From Burkholderia ubonensis (GTDB lineage: Bacteria > Pseudomonadota > Gammaproteobacteria > Burkholderiales > Burkholderiaceae), in contig NZ_CADFEB010000008.1 in NCBI RefSeq assembly GCF_902833085.1, positions 233,858 through 297,857 of the forward strand: a stretch of 64,000 nucleotides of DNA. Reading direction: 5' to 3'. Positions 20,790 to 30,386 of this stretch are shown here, piece by piece; within the stretch, counting starts at the first letter, position 1, and every line of letters begins with the position of its first letter. Below the pieces are notes generated by a model. That model ran no database searches and had not been told where the DNA came from. It was given only the letters and a program-made list of their open reading frames with translations. The translations under genes and the position numbers were made by a program.

Positions 20790-22034
20790 ATGCCACTGAC
20801 GATCGACGACCTGCCGGCCGCGATTCGCACCGCGAAACGGACGCTGCGCGCGGACTTGCCCGGCTATGCCACCGCGTTCAGGGAACTGGAGGGCGACATC
20901 GCGCGACAGGTCGATGCGATTCGTCGCGCGCACGCACGCGGCGACGACGTGATTCCGGTGCTGCCGTTCGCGCATATCGCGAACGGGACGGTCGACCCGC
21001 TCGTGATCGATGCGCTCCGCGCGCGCGGCGCGTGCGTGATTCGCGGCGTGTTCGACGCGCAGCAGGCGCGCGACTGGAACGACGAGATCGGCGCCTATCT
21101 CGACACGAATCGCCTGGCGGACCGGCTGCACGCACGCGCCGAGGACCGCTACTTCGGCAACCTTGCGTCCGGCAAGCCGCAGATCTATGGCGTCTACTGG
21201 TCGAAGCCGCAGCTGGCCGCGCGCCAGTCGCCGGCGCTCACGCAGGCGCGCGTGTTCCTGAACCGGCTGTGGCGTCATGCGGACGGCGCGCGTGCGCACT
21301 TCGATCCGGAGCAGGTGCCGGCCTATGCGGACCGGATTCGCCGCCGGCCGCCCGGCTCGACGTCGCTCGGACTGTCGCCGCACGTCGACGGCGGGTCCGT
21401 CGAGCGCTGGCTCGGCGCGAACTTCCGCCGGGTCTACCGGCACGTGCTGGCCGGCAACTGGCGCGCGTACGACCCGTTCGACGCGGAATTCCGTCCCGAC
21501 GTCGAGGAGATTCCGTCGCCGGCCGTGTGCTCGATGTTCCGCACGTTCCAGGGCTGGACCGCACTGACGCCGCAGGGGCCCGGCGACGGCACGCTGCAGC
21601 TCGTTCCGGTCGCGAACGCGATGGCGTACGTCGTGCTGCGCGCGCTGCAGGACGACGTGGCCGACGACGACCTGTGCGGCGCGCGCCCCGGCCGCGCGCT
21701 GTCGATCCTGCCCGAGTGGCATGCGCCGCTGCTCGACGCGCTGGTGCCGATTCCGCACATGGAGCCGGGCGATGCGGTGTTCTGGCATGGCGACGTCGTA
21801 CATGCGGTCGAGGATGCGCATCGCGGCAGCGGCGACAGCAACGTGATGTATATCGCCGCCGCGCCGGGCTGCGCGAAGAACGACGCGTATCTGCGTCGGC
21901 AGCTGCCCGCATTCCTGCACGGCGAAAGCCCGCCGGATTTTCCGGCCGATCACTTCGAGGTCGGGTTCGACGGGCGGGGCGGGGAAGGGGACCTGACGCT
22001 GCTCGGCCGCGCGCAGATGGGGTTCGGGCTGTAA
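20790..22034 (+). CDS. DUF1479 (YbiU-like) domain protein
   Basis: 414-aa cytosolic protein of the DUF1479 family, distant relatives of Fe(II)/2-oxoglutarate dioxygenases. Recognisable segments are ACVIRGVFDAQQARDWN, KPQIYGVYWSKPQ, SLGLSPHVDGGSVERW (His-x-Asp of a possible metal triad) and DAVFWHGDVVHAVED (second His). GGAGACAAAG precedes ATG 20790. It follows the VOC gene after 107 bases. The substrate is not known for the family as far as I can tell. Confidence 0.82.
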   Translation: MPLTIDDLPAAIRTAKRTLRADLPGYATAFRELEGDIARQVDAIRRAHARGDDVIPVLPFAHIANGTVDPLVIDALRARGACVIRGVFDAQQARDWNDEIGAYLDTNRLADRLHARAEDRYFGNLASGKPQIYGVYWSKPQLAARQSPALTQARVFLNRLWRHADGARAHFDPEQVPAYADRIRRRPPGSTSLGLSPHVDGGSVERWLGANFRRVYRHVLAGNWRAYDPFDAEFRPDVEEIPSPAVCSMFRTFQGWTALTPQGPGDGTLQLVPVANAMAYVVLRALQDDVADDDLCGARPGRALSILPEWHAPLLDALVPIPHMEPGDAVFWHGDVVHAVEDAHRGSGDSNVMYIAAAPGCAKNDAYLRRQLPAFLHGESPPDFPADHFEVGFDGRGGEGDLTLLGRAQMGFGL

Positions 22035-22207
22035 CAGCCGGCGCGCCGCCGAATCGGCTGCGCGCCTACGTCAATTCGACGCAATCGGCTGTCCGCGCAG
22101 CGGAAATCGACGCAACCGGCCTATTTTGACTCCCGATAATGGTCTGGAACACAGGGCGGCGGCACGGCGCTTCGCGCCGGCCGCCGCTCATGACCAAGGA
22201 GGAGTCG

Positions 22208-22966
22208 ATGCAGTTCACGCAAGCCATCGTTCGTCGCCCGGCCGCATCGTGCGCCGCCGGCCTCACGACCGCGCAGCTCGGCGCACCCGATTACGACAGG
22301 ACGCTGACGCAGTTCCACGCGTACTGCGACACGCTGCGCAAGCTCGGCGTCGCGCTCGTCGAGCTGCCGCCGCTCGACGCGTTTCCGGATGCGCACTTCG
22401 TCGAGGACGTGGCCGTGGTCACGCCGGAATTCGCGGTCGTCACGCGTCCGGGCGCGCCCGCGCGGCGCGGCGAAACCGCGCACATCGAAGCGCCGCTCGC
22501 CGCGCATCGCGACCTGCTGCCGATGCGCGACGGCCGTCTCGACGGCGGCGACGTGATGCTGGTCGGCAAGCGCTTCTACATCGGGCTGACCGGCCGCACC
22601 GACGCCGACGGCATCGCGGCGTTCGAGTCGCTGGTCGCGCCGTATGGCTATACGGTCGTCGCGGTGCCGGTCGGCGAGGGGCTGCATCTGAAGTCGGTCG
22701 TCAACTGCGTCGGCGACGACACGCTGCTCGTCAACGAGGCGCTGGCCGGGCACGCCGCGTTCGCGGGGTTCCGGCGGATCGTGGTCGCGCCGGCCGACGA
22801 ATACGCGGGCAACACGCTGCGCGTGAACGACGCGCTGATCACGCCGGCCGGCTATCCGCGCGTTCATGCCAGCCTCGAACCGCTGGGCCTGCCGCTGCAC
22901 GTGATCGACACGAGCGAGTTCCGCAAGATGGACGGCGGCCTGACCTGCCTGTCGCTGCGGTTCTGA
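22208..22966 (+). CDS. Dimethylarginine dimethylaminohydrolase (DDAH)
   Basis: 252-aa guanidino-modifying hydrolase that turns N-omega-methylated arginine into citrulline plus methylamines. The catalytic triad is visible: Cys247 in MDGGLTCLSL, His160 in GLHLKSVVN and the acidic pair E66-D67 in FVEDVAVV. The substrate loop LDGGDVML is also present. AAGGAGGAG gives a strong ribosome site for ATG 22208. An Lrp regulator and a basic amino-acid permease follow, suggesting a methylarginine or arginine/lysine use module. Confidence 0.9.
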   Translation: MQFTQAIVRRPAASCAAGLTTAQLGAPDYDRTLTQFHAYCDTLRKLGVALVELPPLDAFPDAHFVEDVAVVTPEFAVVTRPGAPARRGETAHIEAPLAAHRDLLPMRDGRLDGGDVMLVGKRFYIGLTGRTDADGIAAFESLVAPYGYTVVAVPVGEGLHLKSVVNCVGDDTLLVNEALAGHAAFAGFRRIVVAPADEYAGNTLRVNDALITPAGYPRVHASLEPLGLPLHVIDTSEFRKMDGGLTCLSLRF

Positions 22967-23065
22967 CCGGATGGCATGCGCCGCGGTTCGGCCGGATAAT
23001 GGGGCGCGCGTGCGAAGCCGGATCGGCTGCGCGCGCCAGCCATCACCCGACTGGAGCGAACGCGG

Positions 23066-23530
23066 ATGCCCGACAAGAAGATGCAGCTCGACAAGATCGA
23101 TCTCCGGATCCTCGACATCCTGCGCAATGAAGGACGAATCTCGTACCGGCAGTTGTCGGAGCGCGTGAACCTGACGCCGCGGCCATGCCAGGCTCGCGTG
23201 GAGCGGCTCGAGGCGCTGGGGATCATCGCGGGCTACCGCGCGGTGATCCACGCGCCGCGCGACAAGAAGTCGATCGTCGTGCTCGCGCAGATCGTGCTCG
23301 CCGATCACGGGCGCTCGCAGACGCCGTTCGAAGAGGAGATGCGCACGAATCCGGCGGTGCTCGACTGCTGGCTCGTCAGCGGCACGTTCGACTTTCTCGT
23401 GCGGCTTGCTTGCGAGGATCTCGACGAGTATCGCCGGATCGCGAACGCATGGCTCGAGAGCCGGCGCTTCAGGATCGAGAAGATCGTCACGACCGCGGAG
23501 CTGCAGGTGATCAAGCGCAGCGGCGCGTAA
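23066..23530 (+). CDS. Lrp/AsnC family transcriptional regulator
   Basis: 154 aa, a typical length. The N-terminal helix-turn-helix (DKIDLRILDILRNEGRISYRQLSERVNLTPRP) is followed by the RAM effector domain (VLAQIVLADHG... LVSGTFDFLVRLACEDLDEY). It sits between the DDAH gene and a permease, and is likely a local regulator of both that responds to an amino acid. Confidence 0.92.
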   Translation: MPDKKMQLDKIDLRILDILRNEGRISYRQLSERVNLTPRPCQARVERLEALGIIAGYRAVIHAPRDKKSIVVLAQIVLADHGRSQTPFEEEMRTNPAVLDCWLVSGTFDFLVRLACEDLDEYRRIANAWLESRRFRIEKIVTTAELQVIKRSGA

Positions 23531-23643
23531 CGTCGCGCGCTGCTTCGAGTCTGAATCCGCAGGCAATCGACGCAAAAGATCATGCCGGTTAATTTGCATA
23601 CCGAATCAAAATAATCGAATCGGATTTTCCCGGGGTGAACGAC

Positions 23644-25167
23644 ATGGATGCATTGCAAGCGACAGAAGGGGCGGCCGCGCCGTCGACGACGACGCTGAAG
23701 CGCCGCCTGCAGGGCCGCCACATCGCGATGATCGCGATCGGCGGCTCGATCGGCACCGGGCTGTTCGTCGCGTCCGGCGCATCGGTCGCGCAGGCGGGGC
23801 CGGGCGGGGCGATCGCCGCTTATGTCGTGATCGGGCTGATGGTCTATTTCGTCGTCACGGGGCTCGGCGAAATGGCCGCGCTGATGCCGGTATCGGGATC
23901 GTTCGCGGTCTACGGCGAGCAATACGTCGACGCAGGCTTCGGCGTCGCGCTCGGCTGGACCTACTGGTACAGCTGGGCCGTGACGATCGCGATCGAGCTC
24001 GTGGCCGCACAGATCGTGATGCGCTACTGGTTTCCCGGCGTGCCGGGCGTCTGGTGGGGCGCGGGCTTCCTGGTGCTGATCTTCCTGCTGAACACGCTGT
24101 CCGTGCGCGGCTTCGGCGAATCCGAATACTGGTTCTCGCTGATCAAGGTCGTCACCGTCGTCGCGTTCATCGCGGCCGGGCTGCTGATCGCGGCCGGCCT
24201 GCTCGGGAACGGGCACGCGGTCGGCTGGCGCAATTTCACGACGGGCGATGCGCCGTTCGTCGGCGGCGTGCACGCGATGATGAGTGTCGCGCTGATCGCC
24301 GGGTTCTCGTTCCTCGGCACCGAGCTGGTGGGGATCACGGCCGGCGAATCCGAGCATCCGCGCAAGACGATCCCGCGCGCGGTGAAGCAGATCTTCTGGC
24401 GCATCATGCTGTTCTACGTGCTCGCGATCTTCGTGATCGGCCTGCTGATTCCGTACACGGACCCGAACCTGCTGAAAAGCGACGTCACCGACATCGGCGT
24501 GAGCCCGTTCACGCTGGTCTTCAGCCATGCCGGTTTTCCGCTTGCCGCGGGCGCGATGAATCTCGTGATCCTGACCGCGGTGCTGTCCGCCGGCAATTCC
24601 GGCACGTATGCGGCGACGCGAATGCTGTACACGCTCGCGAGCGAAGGCCGCGCGCCGGCGATGTTCGCGACGCTGTCGCCGGGCGGCGTGCCGCGCAATG
24701 CGCTGTACGCGACGATGGCGGTCGGCGGGCTGTGCTTCCTGACGTCGCTGGCCGACAACCAGCGGATCTATCTGTGGCTGCTGAACACGGTCGGCATCAC
24801 CGGCTTCATCGCGTGGCTCGGCATCGCCGTCTGCCACTACCGGTTTCGCAAGGGCTTCCTGACGCAGGGCTACCGGCTCGACCAGCTGCCGTATCGCGCG
24901 AAGTGGTTCCCGTTCGGGCCTTTGTTCGCGATCGCGGTCTGTCTCGCGATTTCGCTCGGGCAGGACTATCAGGCGTTCTTCGCCGAGAAAATCGACTGGA
25001 TGGAGGTGCTGTCGATCTATGTGTGGATTCCGCTGTTCGTCGCGATCTGGTGCGGCTATCGGCGCGTCCGCAAGAGCCGGCTGGTGCGCTACGAGGACAT
25101 GGAGATCGGCCCGTGGCTGAACCGGTCCGTCGAAGCGGTCGATGCGGCGTCCGGCGCGAAGCGTTGA
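23644..25167 (+). CDS. Amino acid permease, APC/AAT family (LysP-like)
   Basis: Proton-coupled inner-membrane importer of 507 aa with about 12 hydrophobic helices. The helix-1 motif HIAMIAIGGSIGTGLFVASG and the segment FSFLGTELVGITAGESEHP are hallmarks of the amino-acid transporter family. The overall look is closest to lysine permeases. ATG 23644 is chosen; a GTG three codons upstream is possible. The DDAH/Lrp neighbours support a basic amino acid or methylarginine as substrate, by inference. Confidence 0.88.
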   Translation: MDALQATEGAAAPSTTTLKRRLQGRHIAMIAIGGSIGTGLFVASGASVAQAGPGGAIAAYVVIGLMVYFVVTGLGEMAALMPVSGSFAVYGEQYVDAGFGVALGWTYWYSWAVTIAIELVAAQIVMRYWFPGVPGVWWGAGFLVLIFLLNTLSVRGFGESEYWFSLIKVVTVVAFIAAGLLIAAGLLGNGHAVGWRNFTTGDAPFVGGVHAMMSVALIAGFSFLGTELVGITAGESEHPRKTIPRAVKQIFWRIMLFYVLAIFVIGLLIPYTDPNLLKSDVTDIGVSPFTLVFSHAGFPLAAGAMNLVILTAVLSAGNSGTYAATRMLYTLASEGRAPAMFATLSPGGVPRNALYATMAVGGLCFLTSLADNQRIYLWLLNTVGITGFIAWLGIAVCHYRFRKGFLTQGYRLDQLPYRAKWFPFGPLFAIAVCLAISLGQDYQAFFAEKIDWMEVLSIYVWIPLFVAIWCGYRRVRKSRLVRYEDMEIGPWLNRSVEAVDAASGAKR

Positions 25168-25206
25168 CCGTACGCCGGGTTTCGGGGCATCGCCAACGCC
25201 GCCGCG

Positions 25207-26121
25207 TCAGCGGGCCTTCTTCAGGTACGCCTTCATGAAATCCACCCACGCGCGCACCTTCTGCGGCACATGTCGCGTCGACACGTACAGCGCGTACACG
25301 CTTTGCGGCGGAAAGCGGTAGCCCGGCAGCGCATCGACCAGCACGCCGCGCGCGAGATCGTCGCGCACGAGCCATTCCGGCAGCAGCGCAACACCGCTGC
25401 CTTGCCGGGCCAACTCGCGCAGCACCGACGCGTTGTCGACGACGAGCCGTGGTTTCGCGCTCGGCCGGAACACGTGCTCGCCGCCGTCGCGGCTCACGAG
25501 GGGCCACGCGGCAACGCGCTCGAGCTGGCTGTGCCCGAGCTGGGGCAGGCGGGCGAGCGCATCGGGCGTGTCGATGCGCGCCGCGCCGGCCGTCGCGAGC
25601 AGTGCCGGGGATGCGACCGGCCGGACGTCGTAGCTGCTGAGACACACGCCGCGATACGGCAGGTCCGCGAACTGCTCCGCGCGGCCGAGCCGGATCGCGA
25701 CGTCGAAGCGGTCGCGCACGAGGTCGACCTGCGACGTATGCGTCTCGAGCCGCACCCGCAGCGCGGGGTGCTGCTGCGTGAACGCGTGCAGCGCCGGCGC
25801 GACGACCATCGACGCATATTCGACCGTCGACGTCACCCGCAGGCTGCCGTGCATGCCGCCGTGCTCGCCGCGTGCGTCGTCGATCGCGCTGTCGGCTTCG
25901 TCGAGTACGCGCAGGCAGCGCTTGTAGAAGCGCTCGCCCGCGTCGGTCAGCTCGACCCGTCGGGTCGTGCGCGTGAGGAGCGTGACGCCCAGCTCGGCTT
26001 CGAGCTGCTTGATGTTGAAGCTGACGGCCGCGCGCGCCTGGTTCAGCGCGGCCGCGGCGGCCGTGAACGAACCCGCTTCGGCCACGGCGCGGAAGACGGC
26101 GAAACGATCCAGGCTCACCAT
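25207..26121 (-). CDS. LysR family transcriptional regulator
   Basis: 304-aa regulator from ATG 26121. The N-terminal winged HTH (FRAVAEAGSFTAAAAALNQARAAVSFNIKQLEAELG) is followed by the periplasmic-binding-like effector domain beginning near residue 90. A 35-residue longer start lacks family sequence and is rejected. Divergent from an MFS exporter with 169 bases between them, the standard arrangement for local control of that exporter. Confidence 0.92.
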   Translation of the reverse strand: MVSLDRFAVFRAVAEAGSFTAAAAALNQARAAVSFNIKQLEAELGVTLLTRTTRRVELTDAGERFYKRCLRVLDEADSAIDDARGEHGGMHGSLRVTSTVEYASMVVAPALHAFTQQHPALRVRLETHTSQVDLVRDRFDVAIRLGRAEQFADLPYRGVCLSSYDVRPVASPALLATAGAARIDTPDALARLPQLGHSQLERVAAWPLVSRDGGEHVFRPSAKPRLVVDNASVLRELARQGSGVALLPEWLVRDDLARGVLVDALPGYRFPPQSVYALYVSTRHVPQKVRAWVDFMKAYLKKAR

Positions 26122-26290
26122 GGTTGTGTCGATCTCCGTGCGAAAACGATATCCGGATCGAAGGGTACCGGGAATGCGCGGCGGCGCGCGCGGATTGTCA
26201 AAATTTTTCGACCGGACCGTTCGCATCGCCGGCCTTATCCGCGCGGCCTTCGGACCTTACACTGCGGCGTTTCGTTCGAGTTCCGCCGAC

Positions 26291-27676
26291 ATGTCCGACC
26301 GCTCCAGGATCGCCGCCGTCTATCTGCTCGGCTTCGCGATCGATCTCGCCAACATGTTCATGCTCAACGCCGCGTATCCGGCGCTGCAGCGCGAACTGCA
26401 CGCGTCGGTCGCGCAGCTCGCGTGGGTCGGCAACGCGTACGTGCTCGGCCTGACCGTCGTGATCCCGCTCGGCGCATGGCTCGCGCGCCGGGTCGGCGAG
26501 CGGCGCGTGCTGTCGGCGTCGCTGCTGCTGTTCGGGTGCGCGAGCCTCGGTGTCGCGCTGTCCGCGTCGATCGGCGCGCTGCTCGCATGGCGCTTGATCC
26601 AGGGGCTCGGCGGCGGCCTGCTGATCCCGGTCGGGCAGGCGATGACGTATCGCGCGTACCCGCCGGACGCGCGCGCGCATCTGACGTCGGTCGTGATGAT
26701 GGTCGCGCTGCTCGTGCCCGCGCTGTCGCCGGCGCTCGGCGGCATCGTCGTCGACCGGGTGTCGTGGCGGGCGATCTTCGCCGGCATGCTGCCGCTCGCG
26801 GTCGCGACCTGCGGCCTCGCGCTCGCGTGGCTGCCGCCCGACGGCGCGCGTGCGCGGCCCGAGCCGCTCGACTGGCCGGGATTCGGCCTGAGCGCCATGG
26901 CGCTCGTCGCGCTGCTGTTCGGCCTGACGTTCGCCGGCCAGCCCGGCGCGGGCCGGCTCGCGATGCCGACGCTCGCGGCCGCGCTCGCCGCCGGCATCGG
27001 CTACGCGTGGCACGCGCGCCGCGCCGCCGCGCCGCTGCTCGATCTCGGCCTGCTCGCGCAGCCGCTGCTGCGTGTCGGCGTCGTCATCTATCTGTGCGTG
27101 CCGGGAGTATTCGTGGGCGTCAATCTCGTCGCCGCGCTGTACTTGCAGAACGGCCTCGGGTTGAGTGCCACGCATGCGGGCGCGCTGATGGCGCCGTGGG
27201 CGATCGCGTCGTTCGCCGCCATCGCGACGACGCGCCGGGGCTTGCCGCGCTGGGGCGCGAAGCCGCTGTTCGTCGGCGGCATCGTGGTGGACTGCGCGGG
27301 CATCGTGCTGCTCGCGACGCCGCTGGCCGCGATCGACGCGGGGCGCGTGGCCGCGTTCGCCGCGATGGGGTTCGGCGCCAGCCTGTGCACGAGCACCGCG
27401 CAGAGCGCGGCGTTCGTCGACGTGCCGGCGGAGCGCATGGGCGACGCGAGCGCGCTGTGGAACCTGAACCGGCAACTGAGCTTCTGTGTCGGCGTCGCGG
27501 TGCTCGGCAGCGCGTTCAACGGGCTGCTGGCGCTCGACGCGGGCGGCCCGGCATTGCTGCCTTACCGGCAGAGCTTCGCGCTCGCGGCCGCGCTGACGCT
27601 GATCCCGCTGTGGCTCGTCGCACGGCTTGCAACACGTCCCGCCGTGGTCGCGCAACCGGTTTCCCAACGATCCTGA
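26291..27676 (+). CDS. MFS transporter (DHA2-like)
   Basis: 461-aa inner-membrane exporter. Helix 1 reads FAIDLANMFMLNAAYPALQREL, then GAWLARRVGERRVL for motif A, and many hydrophobic segments follow. ATG 26291 is chosen because an upstream extension to 25967 would run back through the LysR gene. Probably regulated by the divergent LysR protein and co-transcribed with the short gene 10 bases downstream. Substrate unknown. Confidence 0.87.
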   Translation: MSDRSRIAAVYLLGFAIDLANMFMLNAAYPALQRELHASVAQLAWVGNAYVLGLTVVIPLGAWLARRVGERRVLSASLLLFGCASLGVALSASIGALLAWRLIQGLGGGLLIPVGQAMTYRAYPPDARAHLTSVVMMVALLVPALSPALGGIVVDRVSWRAIFAGMLPLAVATCGLALAWLPPDGARARPEPLDWPGFGLSAMALVALLFGLTFAGQPGAGRLAMPTLAAALAAGIGYAWHARRAAAPLLDLGLLAQPLLRVGVVIYLCVPGVFVGVNLVAALYLQNGLGLSATHAGALMAPWAIASFAAIATTRRGLPRWGAKPLFVGGIVVDCAGIVLLATPLAAIDAGRVAAFAAMGFGASLCTSTAQSAAFVDVPAERMGDASALWNLNRQLSFCVGVAVLGSAFNGLLALDAGGPALLPYRQSFALAAALTLIPLWLVARLATRPAVVAQPVSQRS

Positions 27677-27686
27677 GGAGCTTGCC

Positions 27687-28085
27687 TTGAAACTGTCGAA
27701 TCCGTATTTCCAGGAAGTCGTCGACGCGCACGTCGACATCGAAGCATGGCTGTCCGGCCGCGCGGAGCCCGGGCGGCTCGCGACGCTGCTGGCGCGTTTT
27801 TCGCCGCAGTTCTCGATGATTACGGTGCAAGGTGCGCCGATCGGTTACGCGGGCGTCGACGCGCTGTTTTCGCAGGGATGGAATGCGCGCCCCGGGCTGC
27901 GGATCGAGATCGACGAATGTCGGGAAATCGCCGCATGCGATGGCGGCGCGGTGATCGGCTACCGCGAGACACAGACCGACGGGATGGGACGATGCACCGT
28001 CAGGCGCTCGACCGTCGTATTCGAGCGCGATGCGCACGGGCGCATCGTGTGGCGGCATCTGCACGAAACGCCGGTTGCGGGCTGA
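27687..28085 (+). CDS. NTF2-like (DUF4440/SnoaL-type) small protein
   Basis: 132-aa protein with an NTF2-like cone pattern: N-terminal helices (NPYFQEVVDAHVDIEAWLSG), a central GYAGVDALFSQGW segment, and a C-terminal strand series ending STVVFERDAHGRIVWRHLHET. The start is a TTG at 27687 with GAGGAG at 27675-27680, overlapping the MFS stop, which supports translational linkage. Such proteins often hydrolyse or bind small ligands; no function can be assigned. Confidence 0.75.
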   Translation: MKLSNPYFQEVVDAHVDIEAWLSGRAEPGRLATLLARFSPQFSMITVQGAPIGYAGVDALFSQGWNARPGLRIEIDECREIAACDGGAVIGYRETQTDGMGRCTVRRSTVVFERDAHGRIVWRHLHETPVAG

Positions 28086-28146
28086 TGCCGCGTCGGGTGG
28101 CCTCCAGCTTGCGCATCGGCAAGAGGAGGACCGGACCTCGACGACG

Positions 28147-29274
28147 TCATTCCGACTCCGTCCGGGCCGCCCCGCCCATTTGCTTCAGGAATCGCCGCTG
28201 CGCGGCGATCAGCTCGCGGTAGGTGAGCACCCGGTATGGCACGCCGTGGCGCGCGGCGATCGGCGCGGCGAGCGCCGCGAGCGCGTCGCAGTGGCGATGG
28301 TGCCAGGTCGGGAACAGATGATGGGTCGCGTGGCGGTGCAGCCCGCCGAGCCAGAACGCGAGCCAGCGCGGCTCGGGCAGCCAGTCGACTGCCGTATGCA
28401 GTCCATGCTCGCGCCAGCCGTGCGGCAGCGGCTCGCAGTCGGGCGCGCGGTAGAACGCAACGTCGGCCCAGTGCGTGCCGAGCAGCAGCCCGACGACGAA
28501 GCACGATGCGCACATCTGCGCGATCACATATGCGGCGATGACACCGCCCCATCCGATGCCTGTTCCGTGTAGTGCCCAGACGGGCAGCGCGAGCATCAGC
28601 GCGAAGTGCGTGAGCTTCGCGCCGACGAACGTGAGCCAGCCGCGCACGCCGGGCAGCGGGCGGTGCCGCGCGACGGGCGTCTTGCCGAGCCGATCCGACC
28701 AGTCGTAGATCCAGCCGATGTACGGCATCGACAGTGCCGCGATCAGCGGCCAGTACAGGTGCTGGTAGCGGTGGTGCGGGCGGCGCGTCTGGAACGGCGT
28801 CTGGCACAGGAAGAAGTTTTCCTCCAGATCGAGATCGCGGCCCTCGATGTTCGCGTACGGGTGATGAAACGCGATGTGGCGTACGCGCCAGTACGCCGGC
28901 TCGATCCCGAGCGGCACGGTGACCGCGCGCGCGATCCACGCGTTCAGCCGGCGGCCCGCGGCGGGCGAGACGCGAGGCGGCCCGATCAGCGTGCCGTGCG
29001 CGGCGTCATGCATGAAGTTGATCGCGAGCACTGCGAACAGCATCACGAACGCGACGTACCCGAGCGCGAAGCGTGCCGGGCCGCCGGCCGTCAGCGCGAC
29101 ACCGCCTGCGCCGAGTGCGGCGCTCAGCAGGACGGCGCCCTTGAGCCATTGCCGCGCGTCCGCGTAGCGGTGATCGTTTGCCCCGCGCAGGTAGGCGGCG
29201 GATGCGATGCGCAGCTCCGCGTCGAACGGCGGCGTGCCTTCGGGCCACACGTGGGTGGCGGGTCGCGGGTCCAT
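28147..29274 (-). CDS. Membrane fatty acid desaturase
   Basis: 375-aa integral-membrane di-iron enzyme. The three histidine boxes are visible: HDAAH (near residue 88), HIAFHH (near 131) and HRHATHH (near 315), with hydrophobic helices between. It introduces a double bond or oxidation into an acyl chain. ATG 29274 overlaps the stop of the hydroxylase-type gene by one base (TGATG), so the two are translationally coupled. Last gene of the seven-gene lipid operon. Confidence 0.9.
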   Translation of the reverse strand: MDPRPATHVWPEGTPPFDAELRIASAAYLRGANDHRYADARQWLKGAVLLSAALGAGGVALTAGGPARFALGYVAFVMLFAVLAINFMHDAAHGTLIGPPRVSPAAGRRLNAWIARAVTVPLGIEPAYWRVRHIAFHHPYANIEGRDLDLEENFFLCQTPFQTRRPHHRYQHLYWPLIAALSMPYIGWIYDWSDRLGKTPVARHRPLPGVRGWLTFVGAKLTHFALMLALPVWALHGTGIGWGGVIAAYVIAQMCASCFVVGLLLGTHWADVAFYRAPDCEPLPHGWREHGLHTAVDWLPEPRWLAFWLGGLHRHATHHLFPTWHHRHCDALAALAAPIAARHGVPYRVLTYRELIAAQRRFLKQMGGAARTESE

Positions 29275-30386
29275 CAGCGTGCTCCGAGCATCGCGCGGTG
29301 CCGCTCGCGCGCGAACAGGCAGGCGGCGCCGTGCAGTCCGACCAGCGCGACGAGCGCACAGCCGAGCGGATCGCGCCAGCCGAACCCGACGATGAAACAG
29401 GCCGGCATCGCGAGCGCCGCGACGCTCCATGCGGTGCGCGCCCACGCGCGTCCGTCCGACAGCGCGCCGAGCGCGATCGTCTGCGCGGCGATCCAGCCGA
29501 ACAGCAGCGGCTGCTGCGGCGCGGGGAAGGTGCCTTGCCGGTGCACGTAGTAAATGACGACCGCGAACAGCGCGAGCCCGCCCGTCGCGATCCAGCCGTC
29601 GCCGATCCGCAGCGGATCGCGCGCGGGCAGCCGGGGCGCCGCGAGCCCGAGGTAGCGCAGCACCGGGATGTTGTTCGCCCAGAACGGATTGTCGGAGCGC
29701 ACCGCGTCGTGCACGCCGTAGCGGATCGGCGCATGCGGCAGTTCGCGCTGGTAGGTGCCGAACAGCTTGTCCCAGATCAGCAGCGTGCCGCCGAAGTTCT
29801 TGTCGATGTATTCCGGGTTCAGGCCATGATGGACCCGGTGGTTCGCCGGCGTCACGAAGAAGCGGTCGAGCCAGCCGGACCGGTAGATCGTGCCGCAGTG
29901 GTTGTAGAACTGCACCGAATAGTGAAACCCGCCCACCAGCACGAACGCCTCGACGGGCACGCCGAGCATGGCGAGGCCCGCGAAGAACGGGATCGACGTA
30001 AGCGACGAGTACCACGAATTGCGCACGCCGAGCGACAGGTTGAAATGCTCGCCTTCGTGGTGGACGACGTGGACCGCCCACATCAGCGGAATCTTGTGAT
30101 GCAGCCGGTGCAGCCAGTAGAAGCAGAAATCCCACGCGAAGAACGTGAAGATCCAGACGCCGGGCACGCCGAGCCGGTCGACCCAGTGCAGGTTCGCGTG
30201 CGCGGACAGCCACGCGAACACCGCGACCTCGGCGCCGCGGAACAGCCACAGCACGATGTGCCCGGAATTCAGGTTGAAGATCACGTCGCGCCACGGCGCG
30301 CGCTGCCCGCGCAGCCAGCGCAGGCCGGCCACGTCGGCGACCACGAGCGCCACCATCACGGCGAGCGGTAAAGCGAACACATTCAT
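29274..30386 (-). CDS. Sterol desaturase / fatty acid hydroxylase superfamily protein
   Basis: 370-aa integral-membrane di-iron oxidase. Histidine clusters are WLHRLHH, HVVHHEGEHFN and NHRVHHG within residues about 100-205, the pattern of the fatty-acid hydroxylase superfamily. The last 110 residues are extra hydrophobic helices, as in alkylglycerol-monooxygenase-like members. GGAGG precedes ATG 30386, which overlaps the PAP2 stop by one base. Probably hydroxylates or desaturates the lipid made by this operon. Confidence 0.88.
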   Translation of the reverse strand: MNVFALPLAVMVALVVADVAGLRWLRGQRAPWRDVIFNLNSGHIVLWLFRGAEVAVFAWLSAHANLHWVDRLGVPGVWIFTFFAWDFCFYWLHRLHHKIPLMWAVHVVHHEGEHFNLSLGVRNSWYSSLTSIPFFAGLAMLGVPVEAFVLVGGFHYSVQFYNHCGTIYRSGWLDRFFVTPANHRVHHGLNPEYIDKNFGGTLLIWDKLFGTYQRELPHAPIRYGVHDAVRSDNPFWANNIPVLRYLGLAAPRLPARDPLRIGDGWIATGGLALFAVVIYYVHRQGTFPAPQQPLLFGWIAAQTIALGALSDGRAWARTAWSVAALAMPACFIVGFGWRDPLGCALVALVGLHGAACLFARERHRAMLGAR

